Positions 5,627 to 10,493 of a DNA stretch of 10,493 nt are shown one piece after another (within the stretch, counting starts at the first letter, position 1; each line of letters opens with the position of its first letter). The DNA comes from Gammaproteobacteria bacterium (GTDB taxonomy: Bacteria > Pseudomonadota > Gammaproteobacteria > SZUA-152): the NCBI GenBank assembly GCA_030613605.1, contig JAUWLO010000054.1, forward strand, positions 1-10,493, in the 5' to 3' direction. The notes under the pieces are model-generated. The model did not search any database. It worked only from the letters and a program-made list of their open reading frames with translations, and was not told the origin of the DNA. The position numbers were made by a program, and so were the translations under genes.

Positions 5627-5696
5627 AAAGTTCAATATATCCACCTATTGCTTACTCGTCAGGGCTCTTCTGATACCGGCTCCGCCCCCGTACAAT

Positions 5697-6215
5697 ATGC
5701 CCATGGGAATGGGAAGATACAGACCACCACAAAAACCGGGCTCCAAGTACATTACGCCTGAGGGTTTTGATCGTTTGCAGGACGAGCTGGACTTTTTGTG
5801 GCGTGTTGAGCGGCCTAAGATCACCAAGAGTGTTCAGGAAGCGGCTGCCCAGGGGGATCGGTCTGAAAATGCGGACTATATTTACGGAAAACGGCGGCTG
5901 CGTGAGATCGATAGCCGGGTTCGGTTCCTGCGGGGTCGTCTGGACAGAATGACTATTGCAGGTTCCGAGCCTGCCGACCCCAAACGGATATACTTTGGAG
6001 CCTGGGTTGCGCTAGAAGATGAAGATGGCGAGATTAAACGCTATCGAATTGTTGGGCCGGACGAAATTGACCCGAAACTGGGGTACATCAGCATGGATTC
6101 ACCGGTCGCCAAACTTTTGATGAAAAAGACGGTAGATGATGAGATTGTGGTGGTTACGCCCAAAGGTGAGGCCGAGTTGCTCATAAAAGCGGTGCAATAT
6201 GAGCCTTTTAAGTAA
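5697..6215 (+). CDS. greB: Transcription elongation factor GreB
   Basis: GreB enters the secondary channel of stalled RNA polymerase and stimulates cleavage of the backtracked RNA 3' end. The protein is 172 residues. The N-terminal coiled coil has ITPEGFDRLQDELDFLWRVE and RPKITKSVQEAAAQ, and its tip carries GDRSENADY (53-61) with the two acidic residues D54 and E57 that place the catalytic magnesium. The C-terminal FKBP-like domain has FGAWVALEDEDGE, YRIVGPDEID and YISMDSPVAKLLM. LWRVERP and FGAWV favour GreB over GreA. Three Met codons (5697, 5703, 5709) precede GRYRPP. None has a clear Shine-Dalgarno, and the third gives the start MGRYRPP common in relatives, so the true start may be 5709. 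It stands alone on the plus strand, followed by a REP-like hairpin. Confidence 0.93.
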   Translation: MPMGMGRYRPPQKPGSKYITPEGFDRLQDELDFLWRVERPKITKSVQEAAAQGDRSENADYIYGKRRLREIDSRVRFLRGRLDRMTIAGSEPADPKRIYFGAWVALEDEDGEIKRYRIVGPDEIDPKLGYISMDSPVAKLLMKKTVDDEIVVVTPKGEAELLIKAVQYEPFK

Positions 6216-6233
6216 GGCTAATTTAAAGAAAAG

Positions 6234-6260
6234 CTGGATCCCGGCTTTCGCCGGAATGAC
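6234..6260 (-). repeat. REP-like palindromic repeat, copy 1
   Basis: The plus strand reads CTGGATCCCGGCTTTCGCCG followed by GAATGAC. The hairpin is CCGGC-TTTC-GCCGG at 6241-6254. This is the well-known proteobacterial dispersed repeat whose translation in one frame gives VIPAKAGIQ. It lies between greB and mobA, where it could also end or stabilise the greB transcript, though there is no T-run. Confidence 0.7.
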
Positions 6261-6300
6261 AGGCGGATAGAATACTATGAGTATATTGATTAAATAACCT

Positions 6301-6930
6301 ATGCAATCAATTGAAATTAATGGAGTTATACTAGCCGGTGGCCAGGGAAAACGCATGGGAAACCAGGATAAAGGCCTCGTCATGCTGGCAAATCGCCCTC
6401 TTATCGCCCATGTGATCAGCGCGTTTTCACCCCAGGTGGACTCAATATCTATTAGTGCCAACCAGAATATCAGTGATTATCAGAATTTCGGCTATGAGGT
6501 GTTTGAAGACTCCAGAGGTGGCTATGATGGATTTGCGGGTCCCCTGGCCGGTCTTCTTGTGGGTATGCGGGGTGCTTTGCTTGAGGCTAATAAAGAGCCT
6601 AAAGGCAGTGAAGCACTGATGGTTGTGCCCTGTGATGCACCCCTGTTACCGAAAGATCTGGTTTCGAGATTAGTGGAAGCGGCTGGTGATTCGAAACCAC
6701 TGGCGGTAATCCCCCATGATGGAACCCGGTTGCAGCCACTATTTGGACTTTACTCATTGGAGGCGCTGCCCTTGCTTGAGGAATTTTTGAAATCAGGGCA
6801 ACGTAAGGTGGGTATTTGGGTGGAATCGCTTTCGCCGCAGGTGGTGGATTTTTCTGACCAGCCTGATGCATTTTTGAACATTAATTCCCCAGAAGAGCTG
6901 GTTGAGGCGGAGAAAAGGATTCGAGGTTAA
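6301..6930 (+). CDS. mobA: Molybdenum cofactor guanylyltransferase MobA
   Basis: MobA transfers GMP from GTP to molybdenum-loaded molybdopterin to form the guanine dinucleotide cofactor used by DMSO-reductase family enzymes. The protein is 209 residues. It shows ILAGGQGKRMG (10-20), the nucleotide-binding loop of this transferase superfamily; DKGL (23-26); FAGPLAGLLVGM (78-89); VVPCDAPLLP (108-117) with D112 as the metal-binding Asp; and LQPLFGLY (144-151). The C-terminus has NINSPEEL, also typical. Length is as expected. The start at ATG 6301 lacks a strong Shine-Dalgarno. It lies 221 bases before moeA on the same strand, with an inverted REP pair between, so cotranscription is possible but not shown. 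Confidence 0.93.
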   Translation: MQSIEINGVILAGGQGKRMGNQDKGLVMLANRPLIAHVISAFSPQVDSISISANQNISDYQNFGYEVFEDSRGGYDGFAGPLAGLLVGMRGALLEANKEPKGSEALMVVPCDAPLLPKDLVSRLVEAAGDSKPLAVIPHDGTRLQPLFGLYSLEALPLLEEFLKSGQRKVGIWVESLSPQVVDFSDQPDAFLNINSPEELVEAEKRIRG

Positions 6931-6940
6931 ACACCACCTC

Positions 6941-6966
6941 GTCACACCGGCGAAGGCCGGTGTCCA
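6941..6966 (+). repeat. REP-like palindromic repeat, copy 2 (left arm of an inverted pair)
   Basis: The unit reads GTCACACCGGCGAAGGCCGG and then TGTCCA. Its own hairpin is ACACCGGC-GAAG-GCCGGTGT. It is a variant of the 6234-6260 unit in the opposite orientation. It starts 10 bases after the mobA stop codon. Its first 24 bases (6941-6964) are exactly complementary to 7078-7101. Confidence 0.75.
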
Positions 6967-7075
6967 TATTTCAACCACTGGATTGCTCGGTAACTGCTCC
7001 TGGCGTTACTCTACCTCCTGCATCCATGCAGTCGGGCACATGCTGGAATGACGGATAAATTAGAAAATAAACCAC

Positions 7076-7101
7076 TAGACACCGGCCTTCGCCGGTGTGA
7101 C
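7076..7101 (-). repeat. REP-like palindromic repeat, copy 3 (right arm of the inverted pair)
   Basis: The plus strand carries GACACCGGCCTTCGCCGGTG followed by TGAC, the exact reverse complement of the first 24 bases of copy 2. The 113 bases between the two (6965-7077) hold a small CTGCAT-CC-ATGCAG hairpin and a stray GCTGGAATGACGG related to the same repeat, but no gene. Together they form a REPIN-like doublet 50 bases before moeA. Confidence 0.75.
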
Positions 7102-7151
7102 GAACAACAATTAATAAATAAACGGATATGACGAACTAAGCGAACAACGAT

Positions 7152-8402
7152 ATGAATAAACTTAAAGGCTGTGACGATTTAGCCCCCAATATGCTGCTGG
7201 TGGATCAGGCGAAACAAAAAATCCTCGATTCCGTTAGCGCTGTGAAAGAGACGGAAGAAGTTGCGATACGCGATGCACTTTCTCGCGTTCTGGCAGAGGA
7301 CGTTCAGTCCACCATTAATGTGCCCTCCCACACCAACTCCGCAATGGATGGTTATGCGCTTGCGGGCGCTGATCTGCCTTCCGAAGGCTCTTTAACGTTA
7401 TCTGTTGTCGGTACCGTATTTGCGGGTGCTCCTCTTTCCCTAACGGTTAATAGCGGTGAATGTGTTCGTATTATGACGGGCGGTAAAATCCCCGAAGGTA
7501 CAGACACGGTCATCATGCAGGAACATGTGTCGCGCACTGATGACAACATTACGATTACTGCTGATCACAAGACCGGTCAGAATGTTCGACAAGCCGGTGA
7601 AGATCTGGCAACAGGCGACACGGTTTTCCATGTGGGCAAACAATTAATGCCCGCCGATATTGGCATGCTGGCTTCTATTGGCAAGCCGACAGTTAAAGTC
7701 TATCGGAAACTTAAGGTGGCCTTATTTTCAACCGGCGATGAGCTTTGTGCAGTGGGTGAGCCATTGGGTGATGGACAAATTTACGACAGTAATCGCTATA
7801 CCCTTTACACCATGTTGAAACGCCTGAATGTCGAGATTATCGACATGGGAGTTATTCCCGATCAGCGGGACCTTATTGAGCAGGCTTTTCAGGAAGGCTC
7901 AAATCAGGCTGATGTGCTGGTGACTTCTGGTGGTGTTTCTGTGGGTGAAGCAGATTATGTGAAAGAAACCCTGGAAAATCTTGGCCAGGTAGGTTTCTGG
8001 AGAATCGCCATGAAGCCAGGCAAGCCCCTGGCCTTTGGCAAGATCAATAACTGTGATTTTTTCGGGCTGCCCGGCAATCCTGTTTCTGCGATGGTGACCT
8101 TTTATCAATTCGTACAACCGGCATTACAACAGATGATGGGGATGCCGCATGTTAAACCCCTACCGCTCAAAATGAAGTGCCTGTCTGATATTAAAAGAAG
8201 ACCGGGTCGGCTGGAATATCAACGGGGTTTCATTTCAACCAATGAGGAAGGAGATGCGGTGGTTCAATCTACGGGGCATCAGGGATCAGGTATTCTGAGC
8301 TCGATGGGTAATGCGAATTGTTTTATTGTGTTGCCGCTGGAAAGCGAAGGTGTAAAGGCAGGTGAAATAGTTACCGTTCAACCTTTTTCCAGCTTGATCT
8401 AG
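7152..8402 (+). CDS. moeA: Molybdopterin molybdenumtransferase MoeA
   Basis: MoeA inserts molybdenum into adenylylated molybdopterin, completing the cofactor that MobA then converts to the guanine dinucleotide form. The protein is 416 residues, the usual length. Motifs in order: NVPSHTNSAMDGYAL with D66; CVRIMTGGKIPEGTDTVIMQ (104-123); GQNVRQAGED (142-151); a central MoCF-type domain with ALFSTGDEL, DSNRY (212-216) and LVTSGGVSVGEADYVKE (256-272) with D268; MKPGKPLAFG; GLPGNPVSAMVTF (305-317); and a C-terminal beta domain with GRLEYQRG and GHQGSGILSSMGNAN. All active-site segments are present. The ATG at 7152 has no clear Shine-Dalgarno. It converges with nuoN across 11 bases. I see no moaA-E genes in the window. 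Confidence 0.95.
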   Translation: MNKLKGCDDLAPNMLLVDQAKQKILDSVSAVKETEEVAIRDALSRVLAEDVQSTINVPSHTNSAMDGYALAGADLPSEGSLTLSVVGTVFAGAPLSLTVNSGECVRIMTGGKIPEGTDTVIMQEHVSRTDDNITITADHKTGQNVRQAGEDLATGDTVFHVGKQLMPADIGMLASIGKPTVKVYRKLKVALFSTGDELCAVGEPLGDGQIYDSNRYTLYTMLKRLNVEIIDMGVIPDQRDLIEQAFQEGSNQADVLVTSGGVSVGEADYVKETLENLGQVGFWRIAMKPGKPLAFGKINNCDFFGLPGNPVSAMVTFYQFVQPALQQMMGMPHVKPLPLKMKCLSDIKRRPGRLEYQRGFISTNEEGDAVVQSTGHQGSGILSSMGNANCFIVLPLESEGVKAGEIVTVQPFSSLI

Positions 8403-8413
8403 CCGACTCCTAT

Positions 8414-9868
8414 CTAACCAAGTGCGGCAGCACACAACGCAAGCAAACCACTCGGGAATAATCCTAACGCCAGGATAGCCAGTGCATTGGCTGATAACAC
8501 CACTTTCATATCGGTGCTGGATTCGAGTGGTGAATTGTCTTCTGCTTTATCAAAGTACATGAGCTTGATAATGCGCAGGTAATAGAAGGCACCAATAATG
8601 GAAAAGACAACGGCGGTAACCGCAAGCCATGTCAGGTCTGCGCCGACCACTGCCTGTAATACCGATAACTTGGCGTAGAAGCCCAGTGTTGGTGGTACAC
8701 CGGCCATGGAGAACATTAGAATCAGCATCATCAATGCAAACCACGGGCTGCGTGTGCTGAGACCTTTAAAGTCATCCAAATTGTCTGCTTCAAACCCTGC
8801 CCTGCTCAGCAATAAGATCATACCGAAGCCACCCATGCTCATTAGCGCATAGACAATGGCGTAGAACATTGCGGCGGAATAACCGGCCTGGGTTCCGGAC
8901 AGAACACCTAATAATAAGAAACCAACATGGGAAATAGTGGAATACGCCAGCATCCGTTTGATATTGGTTTGTGCAATGGCAATGATGTTACCAACTGCCA
9001 TCGACAGTATGGCCATGATAATAAGGATGTCCTGCCACTGGGCGTGCAAATCTCCCAGACCTTCAACTAGTAAACGCATGACCATGGCAAAGGCGGCGAT
9101 TTTAGGCGCTGCACCAATGTACAAGGTTACTGCGGTAGGTGCGCCGTGATACACATCCGGCACCCACATATGGAACGGTACTGCGCCCAACTTGAATGCC
9201 ATACCGACTATCACCAGCACCAGGCCAAGCCCTAATACGATTTTTTCGCTGCTGTCACTTAATCCGGCGACCTGTTGATGGACGGTGGTGATATCCAGTG
9301 TGCCGGTAACGCCATAGAGTAGCGACATGCCGTAAAGCAGCATACCGGAAGCCAGTGCTCCCAATACAAAGTACTTCATGGCGGCTTCCGAGGCGCTGAC
9401 GGAATCTCGATGCAGTGCCACCATGGCATACATGCAGAGGGACAAAAGTTCGAGGCCAAGATAAATGGTCAGCATATTATGCGCAGAGATCAGCACCATC
9501 ATGCCCAGTACGCCAAATAAACCCAGTGTGAAGAATTCGCCCTTAAACAGGTTTCTGGCTTCAAGATAAGATCTGGAGTAAACAAAAACGACGGCAGTGA
9601 TCAGATAAACAAATACCTTTAATACATCGCCCATGCTGTCACTGACAAAACTGCCGCTGAATGTATAAACGGGCTCTGCGGTGTGCATGGTCACAGTAAG
9701 CGCAGCGGTAATGGCCAACGTTGCCAGGGAAAGTAAATAGGTGAATACCCGGGTTTTATCCGTTAAATACAGATCAACGATCAAAATAAAGCATGTTGCA
9801 GAAAGCAGGAATATCTCCGGCAATGCAGGCATGAAATCGGGTATTTGGAAATTAGCTGGTGCGATCAT
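8414..9868 (-). CDS. nuoN: NADH-quinone oxidoreductase subunit N
   Basis: NuoN is one of three antiporter-like membrane subunits of respiratory complex I that carry protons as NADH is oxidised by quinone. The protein is 484 residues with about 14 hydrophobic segments. Hallmarks are GLELLSLCMYAMVAL with the conserved Glu E140, FKLGAVPFHMWVPDVYHGAP with Lys K226, AAPKIAAF with Lys K256, and NIKRMLAYSTISHVGFLL with Lys K304. The C-terminal part has SMAGVPPTLGFYAKLSVLQA and FYYLRIIKLMYF. It starts 19 bases after the nuoM stop, the standard last position of the nuo operon, and no promoter is seen in between. No hairpin terminator is evident in the 11 bases before the convergent moeA stop. Confidence 0.96.
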   Translation of the reverse strand: MIAPANFQIPDFMPALPEIFLLSATCFILIVDLYLTDKTRVFTYLLSLATLAITAALTVTMHTAEPVYTFSGSFVSDSMGDVLKVFVYLITAVVFVYSRSYLEARNLFKGEFFTLGLFGVLGMMVLISAHNMLTIYLGLELLSLCMYAMVALHRDSVSASEAAMKYFVLGALASGMLLYGMSLLYGVTGTLDITTVHQQVAGLSDSSEKIVLGLGLVLVIVGMAFKLGAVPFHMWVPDVYHGAPTAVTLYIGAAPKIAAFAMVMRLLVEGLGDLHAQWQDILIIMAILSMAVGNIIAIAQTNIKRMLAYSTISHVGFLLLGVLSGTQAGYSAAMFYAIVYALMSMGGFGMILLLSRAGFEADNLDDFKGLSTRSPWFALMMLILMFSMAGVPPTLGFYAKLSVLQAVVGADLTWLAVTAVVFSIIGAFYYLRIIKLMYFDKAEDNSPLESSTDMKVVLSANALAILALGLFPSGLLALCAAALG

Positions 9869-9887
9869 AGTTTTAGTTCAGTCGAAT

Positions 9888-10493
9888 TTACAGTTTAGAC
9901 ATCGTTATTTGTTGTACCAGATGATCAACCGTTACGTGCATCACATCCAGCAAAGGTGCCGGGTAAATACCCAGCGCTAATATGGCTACCGCCAGAGTCC
10001 CAAGAATAAAGAACTCACGGCTATTGATATCCTTAAGGGCTCTAACATTGTCGTTGGCGATATCGCCAAAGATAACGCGCTTAACCAACCACAGTGTGTA
10101 GGCCGCGCCAAAGATCAACGTGGTGGCCGCAGCAAAGGCAAACCAGAAGTTAGCCTTGAATGAAGCAAGGATAACCAGGAACTCACCCACAAAACCGGAC
10201 GTACCCGGTAAACCTGCGTTCGACATGGCAAACAACACCATAAACCCGGCAAAGACTGGCATGGTGTTAACTACGCCGCCGTAGTCGGCAATGTTTCTGC
10301 TGTGCATGCGGTCATACAGCACGCCGATGCAGAGGAACATGGCGCCGGAGATAAAGCCGTGGGAAATCATTTGTACCAGCGCACCTTCGATACCCATCGC
10401 AGCGCCCTGCACGCTGCCGGTGTTTTCGATGATGGAATATACGATGAAGAAACCCAGCGTGACAAAACCCATGTGTGAAATGGATGAGTAGGC
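9888..10493 (-). CDS. nuoM: NADH-quinone oxidoreductase subunit M, C-terminal part (cut by the window edge)
   Basis: The frame is open to base 10493, beyond the first Met at 10472, and begins AYSSISHMGFVTLGFF, the conserved mid-protein helix of NuoM, so the N-terminal part lies outside the window. About 201 residues are present. They include MISHGFISGAMFLCIGVLYD, FAMSNAGLPGTSGFVGEFL (the proton-channel helix with conserved Gly and Glu) and TLWLVKRVIFGD. It ends in LLDVMHVTVDHLVQQITMSK and a final L. Together with nuoN it forms the distal end of the complex I operon, read right to left. Both are integral membrane subunits of the proton-translocating arm. Confidence 0.95.
   Translation of the reverse strand, partial: AYSSISHMGFVTLGFFIVYSIIENTGSVQGAAMGIEGALVQMISHGFISGAMFLCIGVLYDRMHSRNIADYGGVVNTMPVFAGFMVLFAMSNAGLPGTSGFVGEFLVILASFKANFWFAFAAATTLIFGAAYTLWLVKRVIFGDIANDNVRALKDINSREFFILGTLAVAILALGIYPAPLLDVMHVTVDHLVQQITMSKL

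Noticed and set aside
6099..6461. Minus-strand 120-residue frame containing VIPAKAGIQ
   Set aside because: It is the well-known spurious translation of a REP-like repeat, lying antisense to greB and mobA.
8403..8413. Possible bidirectional terminator between moeA and nuoN
   Set aside because: The gap is 11 bases and neither it nor the adjacent coding ends form a convincing hairpin with a T-run.

Overview
The window looks like a piece of a gammaproteobacterial chromosome. The right half is core genome: the distal end of a complex I operon (nuoM, nuoN), the molybdenum cofactor genes mobA and moeA, and the transcript cleavage factor greB, all full length or cut only by the window edge. The left half is accessory: mostly AT-rich minus-strand genes of general or unknown function, with integron-type recombination motifs among them. 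The order of the organism cannot be fixed from this sequence alone.

Layout. 1-401 (-): N-terminal part of a family 4-like glycosyltransferase, cut by the window edge. 469-874 (-): two tiny overlapping genes, a Cys-rich DUF3330 zinc-finger-like protein followed by a 77-residue protein of unknown function, probably translationally coupled, with a candidate promoter at 1002-1028. 1079-1744 (-): DUF1614 membrane protein. 1827-2630 (-): alpha/beta hydrolase with a lipoprotein-like signal. 2676-3614 (-): a second, unrelated, membrane-anchored alpha/beta hydrolase, visibly more GC-rich than its neighbours. 3692-4333 (-): class I methyltransferase. 4446-4733 (-): a TMEM165/GDT1 (UPF0016) protein whose C-terminus is damaged. 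4875-5444 (-): carboxymuconolactone decarboxylase/AhpD-like protein. 5697-6215 (+): greB. 6301-6930 (+): mobA. 7152-8402 (+): moeA. 8414-9868 (-): nuoN. 9888-10493 (-): 3' part of nuoM. No stretch above about 240 bases lacks a gene or a described element.

The most interesting part is 4340-5520. The decarboxylase gene has GTTAGGC 15 bases before its start codon, and its stop codon lies inside GCCTAAC. The methyltransferase also has GTTAGGC 14 bases before its ATG, and the GDT1-like gene runs into ACTTAACAAGTCGTTCAA. These are the GTTRRRY/RYYYAAC core motifs and gene spacing of integron cassettes, all in one orientation, with imperfect palindromes between them and no integrase in the window. 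I read this as a small, partly decayed attC cluster lacking an integrase (a CALIN-type array). One of its sites carries REP-like hairpins between two copies of a 10-bp direct repeat, and the GDT1-like gene reads through into that debris.

A second repeat family (core CCGGC-4 nt-GCCGG) sits around mobA: one copy before it, and an inverted pair between mobA and moeA. The loci probably act independently. mobA and moeA serve molybdopterin cofactor maturation. NuoM and NuoN are proton-pumping membrane subunits of NADH dehydrogenase I. moeA and nuoN converge with an 11-base gap and no evident hairpin terminator.
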